Source of the DNA: Centroberyx gerrardi
Lineage: Eukaryota; Chordata; Actinopteri; Beryciformes; Berycidae
Direction: 5' to 3'
Length of the DNA: 64,000 nucleotides
NCBI RefSeq assembly: GCF_048128805.1
Contig: NC_136017.1
Span: 17,209,807 to 17,273,806, forward strand
The notes under the pieces were generated by a model that saw nothing but the letters and a program-made list of their open reading frames with translations, was not told the DNA's origin and searched no databases. How positions within the stretch are numbered: position 1 is the stretch's first letter; every line of letters starts with the position of its first letter. This document shows positions 12,426 to 25,900 of this stretch, one piece after another. A program made the translations under genes and the position numbers.

Positions 12426-15400
12426 CCAGTGTAAATGACTGCTTGGCAGAACTGGTGGACGACTGGTCCTCTACTGGGATCAGCTCTGTGATGCCTTCTG
12501 TCCAGAAGAACACAGGTTGTTGTGGTTTAGGCCTAGCTGGGTGACTGGTGAACAATACCTTTTTACTTTTTCTTTTTATGACACTTGTATGCACTTTAAT
12601 GGTTTGCTTGACATTACTATGAAGGATGTGTTGTGTTTAGGTATTTTATCATCACCCGTTCAGGACTTTTAAACCTGTTCACAATACTGTACAGCTGTAC
12701 GGATACTGAAATGATATTGATACTGAAATGTATGATTTGAACACAGAGGTCCAGAGGCCTCATTTGTAATAATTTTCTTTGCTTTTGTCCTTGATCCAAT
12801 TGTACAGTACAGTATGATCACTTCAAATAATATGATAAAGTCCAAGTTAAAATCATCCCTGTGGCATTCATTCTAGGATTAGTTATTCCATACATCACAG
12901 AAAATTGGAAGAAATCAGTGTAACCTACTAAATTTGGCATGACGACGAGTTTCTCATAAATCACAACTTTGGCTTGGATTTGGTCGAACTTTGACTAAAT
13001 GAGGTTCTGGGTCTCCTGCCAACACAGACTGGATGTTCTAATCTAACTGTAAGAGTTGACCCACGTGTAAGAATGCCATTCATCCCATGCCATACTTCCT
13101 CTGTTCAGCCATGGTTGTATAAACCTTGTAATGTCTGTCTCACATTTGGATGTAGAAGACCATGTTGTGGTGCATATTCTGCACAGCTTTCTGAAATTGT
13201 GTCCTTGATTCAGCGCTTTTAATTAAAAGGCTATATTTATTACAAAATTTTGGACTATTTTGTTTAGAGTACAATATCAAAAGGGAATTACTGGACACCA
13301 AAATTTGCCCAAGATCCCCCAATGGAATTTCAAGGTACTCCCAATCATACTTCCCAGCTGAAAATGTCATCACCTTGCAGACCAAACAAATGAGAGAAGC
13401 ACCATGCTTTGGTGTCATTATTTCTCTCCCTGTATAAACTACTACAACCCACATAAAGGTCAGTGTGACCAAATTCAATGTGAAAAATACAGCCGCAAGT
13501 GCCAGTTGGAGGGTTCAAGCCTCAATAGACAATATTTGTCAGATATTCATTAAAGTTTTTCAATAGTGACAAAGATTGTGCTCAAGAAGATATGTACCAA
13601 GTTTTATACTTTTTAGGCACCCATATTTTAATATGGCCATTGATCCGATCGGTTCAATTATTTTGCGTTTGTGTATCTGACATGACACCACAGTAGGTAG
13701 GCTAATGGTTCCAATGCTAATGGTAACTATGGAGCCTCTAGTGTGCCACCTAGTGTTGTAGTACTCGAGATCGGTCTTGGTCTCAAGACTGATCACATTT
13801 TGAAGGTCTCGGTCTCGTCTCAGAATCGACTGCATTGTTACTTATAATTTGTGAATCAAATGTTGCCATCGTGTCAGTAATAGTTGAGTACAATCTTCAG
13901 CTAATACAGAAAGTCTTCGGTCCTTGAAGAGTGGAATGGGCAAGTGGACTGAGCATCTAAGCAACTACAAAAAAGATAACACATTTGCACGACATGAGTC
14001 ACAAACATTTCATGCTCAGTTTTTAACTTCTTACTGACTGGAATCCATATGGAGCACAGGTCCACTGCAAAACTCATTAAAAAGACTGAGTTTGGTTCCT
14101 TTAAAAAGAACTAAATGTGAAAACACCCTTTAAGTGTCCTTTTTAAGTGAACCAAAAAGTGAACCAGCTGTATATGAACTCGGTCCTCTTTGTGTTCACA
14201 GTGTAAATGGACTTACAAGGGGACTGAGCTCTCTTTTCTGATCCACAATGCAAAGTTACACAGGTGGAGTCTGAGTTCTAAAGGAGGTGTGGTGTGAACA
14301 TCAAGTGGTCTGAGATCTCACAAAAACAATGTGGCAGCAATGTGGTGGCCGGGAGCAGCTAGGCTTAAATAATGCCTTTTAAACTTTAGAGGAATTTCAC
14401 ATAAACCAGCCAGCATACATATGGAGAGAAATAACTGACACAATCGGAAAGCTTTAAGCGAAGTTCTGAAAGCTTGAAAGTTAGTTTTGAGAGCTTGAAA
14501 GTAGTTTTGGAAGTTTGAAGCTCAGTTTTGAATCTTTGGGGGAATTAATTTGTAGGCTACTCATGTTGGAGGTTCCATGGCCGTAAGAAAGTTTTGCAAA
14601 CTTGAAATAAAAAAATCTGTCGTTGTAATTCCAGTTCCAGTAATTACAATACTTATGAAAAACTTTTGAATGCTTGTAATTTAATGTTTGCATCGGTCTA
14701 ATTAATGGTTGCATGTAATGAAATATGCTACAACACTCTCTTCACAAAGTTTCAGTGTTTAAGGGGATTTCTGTCAGCATCAGACATCTTTGGAACTCCA
14801 TGGACCCTGAGATACCATCTACACTGATACCTCTCAGCCTCTTTTTTCCTCCAACTCAGAAATCTTCTTCGCGGATTTCTCATTCACAATCTTCACCTGT
14901 TCCACCTCGACTTTGAGGGAATCTTCGAAGACTTGCTCGATTCCATTATCTTAACAACTTGATCCCAGAATGCCCTCAAAACTGGAGAGGGCTATGCACA
15001 CCATTCACATCAAATTTATGTCCACAGTTTCACCAACAACTAGTTGGAATAGTTTTATTATATTTATGTTGTACAATGGGTGTTATAAGAAATCTCATCT
15101 GGATTTTCCAGGCATCTCCTGCAGTTTGATACATTATTATAAACCTTTTGAATGGTAAATTTTAAATACAGCATTGAAAGCACTACACTGGGAAGAGTAC
15201 TGCACAATGTGGAGAGGGGGGTAAAGTCACTGGCAGGGAGCTTTAGGCCTGCAATGCTTTTTTAAACAATGTTTATATAGTTGTTTCAATTTTGAAGAGT
15301 GAATTTGGATGTTTAATTCAGAAATAAGTATGAATCATCCTAAACAAGAACAGGATCTTGAGCCATGACGCCTGTGTGGAAAGTAAAGAAACATTCACAG

Positions 15401-16095
15401 AGTGCATGAAGATTCCAGTAAAGGTTTTGTAATGGACCCCTAGTGCTGTTGACTCATCAGAAATAAAATAAAATAATAAATGTGAATGATTTAGCTCATT
15501 AGTGGGCCCCATAATGTGGTGTAAAAAAGTAGACAATTATTAATTATAATCATTGTGGAGGGGTGTTCAGCCCATATCAATAACATACCAAACTACATAG
15601 GCTAATCTGAGATTCAGAAATGAGACTAAAAATCATGTTTTCAAGTTATAGTAGGCCTACGTTAAATGCACGTGTTTGAAACTTTAATGATCCCATGATG
15701 TGAAGTTTGAAAAAGTTATTCAATTATTCACATTATAAAACGTATAAAAAGTACATTTTGATGTTCATAAATATCAACATTTATGTATAAATATATGTTT
15801 AGCAGTTAGGCTAACACAATTCATAGTTTATCCTCATTATTTCTGCTTAATAGTTGCTAAAATATCTATATTTATATTTATTTTTTCAAATTATTTTGTT
15901 TTAAAGCCACCTTTTGTTTGCATTCAATCATTGATTAGACCACATTATTTGCGCTGAAAGTCATATATTGTTGTGGCTCAAACGCATAGACTAGGTTATC
16001 CTTATTTCTTTGCTTAATAGATGCTAAAATTGCTACCTTTAACAACAGTTTCCATTTATTTTTGATCTGCTATGGTCTATTGTCTTCCTCAGCCA
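12426..16095. other. ube2a 3'UTR and spacer to cars2
   Basis: This 3.7 kb begins with the ube2a 3'UTR, whose poly(A) site I cannot place with confidence. A patch at about 13750-13845 reads as repeated GGTCT/GAGAC palindromic motifs like those of dispersed fish elements. The rest is AT-rich with no recognisable gene; the short reading frames lack protein-like features. Confidence 0.45.
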
Positions 16096-16438
16096 CCTTC
16101 TCTTATACTTGGGTCGCAGCGCGTTTTTGAATGCGCAGCACGTTGGGCTCTCTCGGCCACCATACTTTTCCTCTTTCTGTTAGTTTAGCCTATGGGTATC
16201 TCGTACAGCAATGTTTCTCATTGTCTTTGCAGTTCTGTCTCGTGTGTTGTGACAACTTTACAGTTTTGTGATAAACATTGTTTTATTCATTATCAACAAG
16301 AGAAATGCCATTTCGGTAAAGCTTTGGGACTTTTATTTTGCAGGCCGGGAGCAAAATTCTACCGGAAGTGCGTTTCCTTATGCTAGCAGCGTGTATGCTG
16401 CTCCATAGAACCTCCTTGCTCCACACTCAGCTCTCACT
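16096..16438 (+). promoter_or_regulatory. cars2 promoter and 5'UTR
   Basis: GC content rises about 340 bp before the cars2 start. There are GCGCGTTTTTGAATGCGCAG near 16120 (NRF1-like half sites) and a consensus ETS/GABP site CCGGAAGT at 16362-16369. NRF1 and GABP motifs are common at promoters of nuclear genes for mitochondrial proteins, so the context fits. The short reading frame beginning at 16192 is probably 5'UTR or upstream sequence. Confidence 0.5.
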
Positions 16439-19400
16439 ATGTGGAGCAACACAACAAGGTCGTTATTATGGAAGTTAAAGGTCCTCCACGGGTGTCCCAG
16501 TACAACTCAGTCACTTAACACTGTGCTACGCAGGTCAAGTGGATCCTGTACTGGTGTTGTGGGGAGAAAATGGAGTAGACCTAGTGGATTTGACACTGGT
16601 TTGAAGACATACAACAGCCTGACCAAACAGAAAGAGCCTCTCATACTGGCAAAAGAAGGGGTAGCTACCTGGTATGGACTATTACTTCTACTACACATTC
16701 ACAATAATGGAATGAGGGGGTTGGTGAGCTGACTGCATGTGTTCTTCTGCCTCAGGTACAGCTGTGGACCCACTGTGTATGACCATGCCCACCTGGGTCA
16801 TGCATGGTAAGCACTTATCAATATATCTTCACATTCAGGTCCAAGCCTGTGAGCTGTGCTCCAGCTAAACGTTTTTATCTCCGTCTTGTCATAGCTCATA
16901 TGTCAGATTTGACATTCTGCAGAGGATTTTGTCCAGGCTGTTTGGGATCAGTGTCATCCATGCTATGGTTATCACTGATATTGACGATAAAATCATCAAG
17001 AGAAGTTGGGAGGTAAGATTACAGCAGTATATCCAAATTAATGATTAATGACTGACATATGATTGATGTTTTTTTTTGTTTCAGTGACAGCATATTCTTA
17101 AGGATTATTTGTTTCCCTCTTTATTTCTAGGAAAGCGTTTCCCCGACCGTCCTAGCCAGAATGTATGAGGAAGAATTCCAGAAGGATATGTTATCATTAA
17201 AGGTTTGTGAGTGGGAGATTAGCCTACTATTTTGTTTGCACATTGAAATATCCTGATTCTGAATGACATTTAATTCACTAAATCTAGTCAAAGCTTACAT
17301 AATTGGCAATAGCAACTGAAAGCATAAGTGTATAGTGAACTGCTGCACATAATCTGTGGGAGCCTATGCATTTATAAGCTGTTTTTTTCATTGTTTTTGA
17401 GGTGATTCCTCCTGCAGTGTATTTAAGAGTGACTGAGAATGTGCCTCAAATTGTGGCATTCATTGAGCGCATCATCCAAAATGGACATGCCTATGCCACA
17501 AAGCAAGGTGAATATTTAAGAAATCATCACTGTTTCTGATAAAATAACAGCTGTAACCCCTCAATACTTGAGTCTCCTCTGAGTGTTTGTGCGTTGCTCT
17601 TGTTGTAGGTGATGTGTATTTTGACATCAAGTCCATTGGCGAACGTTACGGCAAATTTCTGGGTGCTGTCGATGCCCAGTGTGAACCTGGTAGGTGCTTC
17701 TGTCTCCTTGGGGTGCATAGAACCTCTAATTTTGTCTAAATGTGGTCTGACTGTTATGTGTATACCGTTCGATGCTGCGTTCCAGAGATGTTGGAAAGTC
17801 TGACATTCCGACTTTCTACTAGGAAAAAAGCAATGGAACAGCTCTTTAATTTGGAATTCCAAGTAAGAAACTCGGGCAAGATTTCTCAACCTCGAGTTTT
17901 CTGAGATTAACATGTCAACATGGCAGCATACACTGTAAATGCTACACAGCATTACTTTTAGCATGTTTATAATCCGCAAAATACACTGAAGTTCGATTGT
18001 CAGCATTACATTAAATCTGTCAAAACTGTTATCAGTAACAGGTTTCTTTGTGCTGTATGTCCACTCTTAGATTAATACAGAATAGGGTCCAATATGCATC
18101 CAGTCTGCTTTACTAAACACTTTGACTTCATGTCCCTTAATTAATTTCCTTTTTCTTATATTGTCTATTCATAGTTTCGCAAGTTTCATTAGGTATATAC
18201 AGTCAGAAATAGGCTTGTTTTGCCAGCTTAGTTAATTTATTTTGGTTGTCCTTTGCCCTTAAATTTGGTGTTCTGAAACCTGCAGATACCCTGATTACTG
18301 GCCTTGCTTGGTCTACATGAGGCATACTACACATTAACTTTACTTATGGACAACAAACTGTGTGGTTTTTCAGGCAGCTCGGATAAACGAGACTCCAGGG
18401 ATTTCGCTCTGTGGAAGCGATCGAAACCTCAGGAACCCTTCTGGGAATCTCCTTGGGGTAGAGGAAGACCTGGCTGGCATATTGAATGCTCTACCATCGC
18501 CAGGTTTGCATTTACAATAACTTGTCTACTTATTGTTCTTCAAAGTTCTCTTCTAATCTAACAATAGAACAGAGCAAGAATTGAGCTAGAAACGATAGAA
18601 CAGCTGGATGAATGGGTAAATGACCTAGGCTTTAATGAAATCTTAACTCTAGCCATCTTCAAAACACTTCCGTTACTGCTGTTTGCCTTTGCTTCAGTGA
18701 AAAAATGTAATTTCTTTGTTTCTCTTTTTCTTTCTTTCCCGCGATCCAAGTATTATCCTCCAGTCCAATAGTAATGTGATGTATGAAGGCAGTTAGTGTA
18801 GAAGGTCTTTATAACTAAACAGATACCAGTGCTGATCTCTTTTTACATTATTATACTATTTGAGTTTTGGTGTTTCATTGAAGTTCAACAAAATCTTTTT
18901 CTGTTGCATTCTGTTCAGAGTTAGTGATTTGTGTTGTTTCTTCTATGGTGGTTCCAGCTCAGTGTTTGGGAGTCAGCTGGATATCCACTCTGGAGGCATC
19001 GACTTGGCCTTCCCTCACCATGAGAATGAGATCGCCCAGAGTGAAGCCTATCACCAGTGTGGACAATGGGCAAACTACTTCCTCCACTCAGGTACAGCTA
19101 ATCCCAGCCTCTTGGATATGAGTTTTACTATAGGGCCAAGCCACCAAGTTAAAAACAGCTTAGGTTAAGGATGGAGATTGGGCAAAACACATTGATATTT
19201 GTTCCCGTGGTGATGAGATTTGTACCCGCGGTGATCACGTTTCTACTCATGGTGATGTCAACATTTGTACCCGTGGTGATAACATTTGTACCTGGGTGAT
19301 GTCAACATTTGTACCTGCGGTGATGACATTTCTACCCGCAGTGATGAGTGTAATAAATGGGAGTCAATATGACAGCCCTTTCAAACACCCCCTTTTGCCC

Positions 19401-19796
19401 ATATTCACTTTCATTTATATATTTTATATATTTTTTGTGGACTGCTTATTATTTTCCATGGCCAAGGATGGTTTTCTTGATGTCACTTTCAGCTTTTTAT
19501 TTCATACACAGCCATCATGAATGTGTAATCTTTTCAATAAGTTGAGACATTAAAAAATAGCTTAGGATTTCTGTTTTCACTTTTGTACTTCATCTTGATT
19601 GGTTGTTCTTGTTTTTAGGGCACTTGCATCTAAAAGGCAGTGCAGAGAAAATGTCCAAATCTTTAAAGAACTATATCACTATAAAGGTAATGCATTGTAC
19701 ACCATCACTTAGTTGAGTAGTATTTTTGTGTCTTAAAGTTGAAAGTAAGATTCAGTATACTGTATAAGCCAACGTATACCTCACATTTTGGATTAA

Positions 19797-19868
<72 letters not shown>

Positions 19869-22800
19869 ACACATCAGGATTTCCTTCAATCTTATTCTGC
19901 CAATGAATTCCGGATGTTTTGCCTCTTGACAAAATACAGATCAGGTGTGACTAAATAAATGTCATGGTTCTGTTTTTATGAATGACTGCTGGTTTTCATC
20001 GTACTGTAAAAAGTGTAGTTTTGTGTAAAATCATAAAACTTGACACATGGTGAAATTATCATGGGTATCTCCAAAAATCAACAAATGAATCTAAATATGG
20101 TGCTTAATGGACGTAACTTAGCAGGGGTTGGATGACTCACAGGGTTCCCACTGGTCATGGAATTCCAGGAATATCATGGAATTCAGAGAGGTCAATTCCA
20201 GATGGGGAAAGCCAGGGATTTTGATCAATTCTTTGGGGAGGTTAGGGAATATCAGGGAATTCTAGAAATGGGTCACTTTACAGGAATATAGCAGAATGTA
20301 TTTTCCAAGTTTCACATATTTATTGCATTAGATGGTTTTCAGCCCAACTGGAGTGGAAACCAGACTGTTCACCCTTTTAAAAAAACAACTTAAAGCAGTA
20401 AGGAAGAACAGTTTTATGTCATGGAAGTGCTCCGAGTTAGTGGTAGAACATCATGGAAAAGTCATGGAATTTTGTATCAGGGCCACAATGGGAACGCTGG
20501 TCTGAGTCTTAAATAATAGATGGAAAATGTTTTTTGATGTTCTCTGGTGTCTCCACAGCTATTGACTATAGTGATGGCAGCATGTCGGTGGCACAAAGCT
20601 CTTTGGCGACTATTTCTACCTTCAGTCATGATGCCCAGAACTATATGAAGGGTCAGCTGCAGTGTTCAGCTGTACAAGAAGGACTTCTCTGGGAGAGGTA
20701 GTATCTTCCTCCTCAATCTGACACCTGCATGTATGTTTTGATTTCATAGTTGATTTATGGTCTTGATCATACTCACACAATAACTGGATATGATGAAGAT
20801 TTAGATTTTCTTTTCTATTGCATTGTAGTTCCAACCCCCCTCCAAACCAGATAATGGAAAACAGGCATTTTCTTTCCCCAGGTTGGCTGAGACTAAAGCC
20901 ACTGTGGTGTCGGCGTTGGCAGATGACTTTGATACCCCAAGAGCCATTAGTGCTGTAATGAACCTTGTTTACCATGGGAACTGCCAACTACAGCCCATTA
21001 CAAAGGTAACTTGTTGAATCAGACTTTAGCCTACCTACACGCTATACAATTAAAGAAACTGTCAGGTGTGTTTTGCTGAGGTTCAATGGCAACAAGCAGA
21101 GAGAGACAGAAACCAAGACTTAGATTTTCTTTTCTGTTGCATTTAAGTTCAAACCCCCCTACAAGCCAGTGTTTTCCACTTTCATATTTTCACTGACCCA
21201 GCAGGCAAAATGAAAGGCACCACTATTTTATAAATTAAGTACTTATACAATAGCAAAATGACTGAAAAATAAACAACAAAAAAGTAAATAATTGATTGTG
21301 ACAAATAGTAGCACCAGAAACAGTTTTGAACTGACCAATCAGCTGGCCCAAATCATCATCTTACTGATAATTAAATACATAAAAACAACAAAATTACTAT
21401 TTTTATTTCACTGCTAGAGAAAATGTGAAATTAAAATTTGCTTTGTAATTTACTCTTACTATCATCTAAAACTAACATGTGTATAAATGTTTTAGAAGTA
21501 GTAATGATTTTATTATGATTAAAAAACAGCACTACAACCTCAACTTGAAATTTTACTTCGACCCAAACAGGGACAAAACTAGAATTATCCCCCCAAGCAC
21601 TACAGCTGTATAAAATTACAGAGATAACTCAAAGACATTATGTCAAATGTGAAAAATAATTTTGAGACAAAAGTAACTCTTGTACAAACTATTGTACAAA
21701 CCATTGTGGCCAAAATGGTGTAACTATCAGATGATGAAATATGATATTACATTTTCAAGCCTCACACTGTATTGTGAGCCACCGGGTCAGATTTGGCGGG
21801 AAATCGGCTGTATTGCTTTATGGCACAAAACAGGAAGAGGGCGCTGTTTTTCCAGCACAGACGGAGCTTTCAGAGTTTCTGAAAATTACAGGTGGTGGAA
21901 TGAGTGAAAGGCTGATGCAAAAAAAATGCAGTGAAACCTACTTCACACACTGCAAAGAAAATAATTATATCAGTAATATTCATGGTTTGTGTTGTATTTA
22001 TATCTAGTCTGACGGACTGCCACGAAGCCCAGCGGTGTTCGGAGCAATCCTCTCCTACATCAGGGAAGTCTTGGGCATGTTTGGGATCAATCTGCTGGAC
22101 AAAAAGGTCAGAACTCATGCATAATATATCCAAATTGTCTAAATGAGTTAAAAAACATATCAACATCTACTTTCTATGAACAGAGTAAAATTAAAGTAGT
22201 ACAACATACTGTATAATTTCCTCCATCCAGATGCTGGAGATGCACCTTTTGTCACATTGTCCCTGTACATTTATTACATTGCCACAAGGACTGGTCAAAA
22301 TCAGACGAGATTATGCTTGACATGCACTCACACACACACAATTTCACTCTTATACTCCCGAAAAGTCTTGTGCTGTTGGCCATTGAGCAAGTCCACTTGT
22401 TTGAGGATGAAGTCATTAAAGTAGCAGTTCACCCCACAGTCAAAACCTTTGGACCTTTGGTTGTTCAGAGAAATTTGATGGTCTTTTTATGCCATTTTAA
22501 TCAGAGTCAATTCACATCCTGGGGTCAAATTGGGCCAGAATGATCCGTAACGGTGTTCCGTCACCCGCGGTTGAAAAAAAAGTTTGACCCACATAAATTC
22601 GCACCCGCCCGCAACTAAAACAAAACAAAAAAAAACTGCTTAGACCTCTAGTTCACATCAATAGTTTGTTAGAAGGCTGTGATGGAACTGCAGTAGCTAA
22701 CTGTGTTTGGTGGTCATATGAACTCCAATGGAGGGGAGTAGACAGTAACAGGATTTACACTTTGGGGTGAACTCTTTGTTTATTGGGAGAGGTCAGATTA

Positions 22801-23505
22801 CAAAACTATCTGGCCACCTCTTTGACCCAAACATTTCTTCACCTCCTCCACTGCTGTTGAGCATGCTCTACTTTCCCGCATTCATCCCCAGGAAGCCAAT
22901 GTGGAGGATTGTTCTGGAAGTCTGGAGGGCGTCATCGAGCAGCTGACTCGTTTCAGAAGCGAGGTTCGAGCGTTTGCCCTTGCCCGTCAGGACAATACAG
23001 CCCCTGGAAGCGGCAGTAAACCTGGACTTTACCCAGAGAGAATCCCGCTCCTTAAAGCCTGTGACACCCTGCGGAATGATCTGGCACCTTTGGGTGTGCT
23101 GATAAAGGTGGGCATATATCTGCTGGGTGTAAGGTCAGGTCTAAATTAAAAACCAGGGCCATATCCAGGGGTGAAAATTCTACTAGAATGCACATTACGA
23201 TATCCTCCATGGTAACAAAAAAATCTCCATTGAACTATAGATTTCATGGTAAAACTTTGGGGAAATGTTTGTTTTTATTCTACAGAAGGCCCATTAGTAA
23301 AACTTGTATTTTACACATTTGTAATGTCGACTAAGTGGCTATGCACTCATCCTTTATTGTAACATTATATATTACAGTTTGCAAGGGGGATTTTAATCTG
23401 AAGGTTTTCTGATTGTGGTTTCAGGATAGAGGGACCAACTCTACATGGGAGATAACTCGGAGACAGCAGAACGTCCTGGATAAAGACCAAGAGGAGTCCA
23501 GTTGA
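16439..23505 (+). CDS. cars2: mitochondrial cysteinyl-tRNA synthetase
   Basis: Fifteen coding exons: 16439-16671, 16756-16806, 16895-17012, 17131-17202, 17402-17507, 17609-17689, 18374-18503, 18958-19091, 19619-19686, 19878-19944, 20559-20697, 20882-21005, 22008-22106, 22892-23107 and 23425-23505. They splice in frame to 572 aa, close to mammalian CARS2. The enzyme charges mitochondrial tRNA-Cys; the family also has cysteine persulfide synthase activity. The N-terminus is rich in Arg/Ser and poor in acidic residues, a plausible matrix targeting peptide. Class I signatures are present: HLGH at 90-93 (HIGH motif) and KMSKS at 319-323. The four zinc ligands align as C81, C259 (WHIEC), H284 and E288 (HHENE). 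Exon 5 uses a GAG acceptor. I chose the ATG at 16439 because it opens exon 1 and gives the targeting peptide. Confidence 0.96.
19190..19345. repeat. minisatellite in cars2 intron 8
   Basis: About six or seven imperfect copies of a 22-26 bp unit, ACATTTGTACCCGTGGTGATG-like, lie in tandem within the intron between exons 8 and 9. Copies differ by point changes and small gaps. Confidence 0.85.
19801..19866. repeat. (TC)33 forming the polypyrimidine tract of cars2 exon 10
   Basis: A perfect 66-bp TC repeat ends 11 bases before the acceptor CAG of cars2 exon 10 (exon starts 19878). On the sense strand it is pure pyrimidine and is effectively the polypyrimidine tract of that 3' splice site. Confidence 0.97.
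20150..20499. mobile_element. possible non-autonomous inverted-repeat element in cars2 intron 10
   Basis: The left end CAGGGTTCCCACTG (20150-20163) matches the reverse complement of the right end (20486-20499) at 12 of 14 positions. The body contains repeated TCATGGAATT motifs of a kind dispersed in fish genomes. No clear target-site duplication remains, so an old copy is likely. The CAG ends would fit a hAT-like origin, but this is not proven. Confidence 0.45.
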
Positions 23506-23754
23506 AACCAACCTATACCTTTGGAACTGTAATTCCAGGCTTGGTGGACTTGATTTTAACTTCTTTAATTTAACAAGTGGATTTTCTTTACAATCCAAAA
23601 CACGAAAAGACGGACCAAATCATCTTGATTTCATGACAGAAACAAATTTTGTGTTAGATACATGTTCTGCTGCCTTATGGATTCAGTGTATCGGTCTATG
23701 ACCTCTCATATTCCTTATTGTGATGAGTCAGACATCCAAATCAGAATATTTCTG

Positions 23755-23760
23755 AATAAA
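23755..23760 (+). terminator. cars2 poly(A) signal candidate
   Basis: AATAAA lies 250 bp after the cars2 stop codon, giving a short 3'UTR. It is the first canonical hexamer downstream of the stop. Confidence 0.6.
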
Positions 23761-25346
23761 GACTCATTCACAAGGCCCATTAAAGATAACTTTGACTATA
23801 AAAAAAGATTTAAATCATTCTAAGTAAATATAATGTCTGTGTTCCCATTACAGCGATAACTGTAAAAACATCCAAAAACAATAACTATTTTTTTTGGTTA
23901 GATCTCAGCTATTTTTTGGACGCAGACAACGATGAAACACTTCCAACCAATCAAATTCAAGTTCTAAGAAAGACGGGAGTGGGAGAATTCGGTAGCTAAC
24001 AGCAGTGATGCTTTGTTTGCTGAGGATCACAGATATTGTTGTAGTGTGAATGCTTGAGCAACAGTGTATAGTTTATAGTTATCTTTGCAGTTTTTGTACT
24101 AGATGTGAATGGGCCCTTATTCACAAATATTCAGATTTGGATCATTGAGAATGATCGCTGTGATTGATCAATGAACTGCAGGTTCAAGTTAAATCTCAAA
24201 CTGATTGAATAGCTTGTGGGTTTGATATGAAACAAAGACACTGTTATTAATAGCTGTGTTTTATTTTCATAAAAGTATTGGCCAGAGAAATTATGCAATA
24301 CATTTGTGAAGTTTCAGAGGCTGAGGAGTTGGCTATAGTTTCTTGTTCCTTCACGGAATGGGATTTTGCTTGACAAAAGGAGCAAACCATTCATTCTTAT
24401 GGCAGAAACACACATTTCTAATGGCTCTATGTGCTCTAAAGCAGTGCAATCATGTGCAATCAAGGCCCAAGAGTAAGTTTTCACTCCAGTCAACATTTAC
24501 AGCAGCAGATTTGACTGATTTGCTTCTCCTCTCTGGCTGACGGTCGGTTGATCAGTGAAATGTGCTGCAATGAAAAACTGCAGACTCTAAGGCCTTGATG
24601 GCACATAAGAAACACTAGTGGTGGAATTCAGTACTGCATTCATTTATTTCTTCCTCATAGAGAAGGATATGAAAGGAAAGGATATGATCTTGTGAGAGAG
24701 GGACGTGTCTTATAAAGGTAATACAGTGCTTCCAAACTAATCAGATATCTAGTCAAATACAAATGTTTAGATATAAGGACAAAATATGACCACTACTACT
24801 GTCTGATCTCCAAATAGAAGAAGCAGACTGTTGAACAGACCATGATAGAAAATTACAACCATTAATATCATTACCACTGGCGGTGATGGTACTGCAAACA
24901 GCTGTGTGAAAACGCTAGGTGAATAAACATCACTGTACGACAATTAAGCCTAGGGATCCAATGATGACTCAAAAATGCACTTACCTGGAGGGGTTGAAAA
25001 AATTTGAATGATAACTTTGAGTAAAAGATATCAGGAAAAAGTAATCTACTGTAATCTAAACCCATTTACAGATAGCACTTGGTCTATTTTTTATAAATTT
25101 AAAAACAACATACCTGCCTGTGACGTAAAATTATCAGGGATAGCACAACAGAGCTCAAACTCCATAGTGTTCTGATTCTTCATTGCCCTAATTTTATTGC
25201 CCATTCTCAACCCATTATGCATCAGCAATATTGTTTGTATTGTAAATCATCATCTATGTAAGTCAAAATCCTGAAATCAGTTGCTATCACCTCCAATGAA
25301 GCATGAATACAGAAAGACAATCATTGCTTAACCTTTCAAACTGAAC
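23761..25346. other. spacer between convergent cars2 and ddrgk1
   Basis: AT-rich sequence between the 3' ends of two convergent genes. I see no gene, RNA or complete repeat in it. Confidence 0.5.
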
Positions 25347-25352
25347 TTTATT
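25347..25352 (-). terminator. ddrgk1 poly(A) signal candidate
   Basis: TTTATT on the plus strand is AATAAA on the minus strand, about 550 bp past the ddrgk1 stop. Other copies at about 25514 and 25531 would give a shorter 3'UTR. Confidence 0.45.
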
Positions 25353-25900
25353 AAATTAAAATACAAAGTGTATTTGTATTCAACCAAGATCATCACTTAG
25401 TTCATTGCAGGACCTTGTGTGGCTGCACATAACCAAACTGCCCAAGTGTGTGAGTGCCCACCAATGTTAATTTTAGAAGAAGCTTAAATTGTGGTTTACT
25501 CTTAGGACTAAGATGTTTATTATAGTCATTTTATTCACTTAAATACATTTAGTTATGCTTCGTTTCAGTCTGAGCATTTTAGTCTACTTTTTGTCAGATC
25601 CAATGTAGATATCATGGCTGCAATAAGCCGAGCATAAATGCATTCATGCTGTCTGTGAGGGCAAAAATATGACAATGTGAATGACCATTAGTTCCCAAAT
25701 GAATTTTAGCTTGGTAAAATTTGTGTTGACCAAAATGCTACATCAACTTAGCCTAGTCACTGTTGTCAAAGTTCATGGGTTTTACTTTTTGTGAATATGT
25801 CATGTAAAATATTTGTTGTTGTGTTTTTATCATAATTCTTACAGTCCAAATGAACCCTGGTGGTCAGGTATACTGTAGATGTTAGTGAGTAAAGCATCCA

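Noticed and set aside
16192..16386. 64-codon frame just upstream of cars2
   Set aside because: It lies in the promoter/5'UTR, overlaps the ETS site and has no similarity that I recognise.
17527..18006. 159-codon minus-strand frame across cars2 exon 6
   Set aside because: Antisense to a verified exon and intron; no domain.
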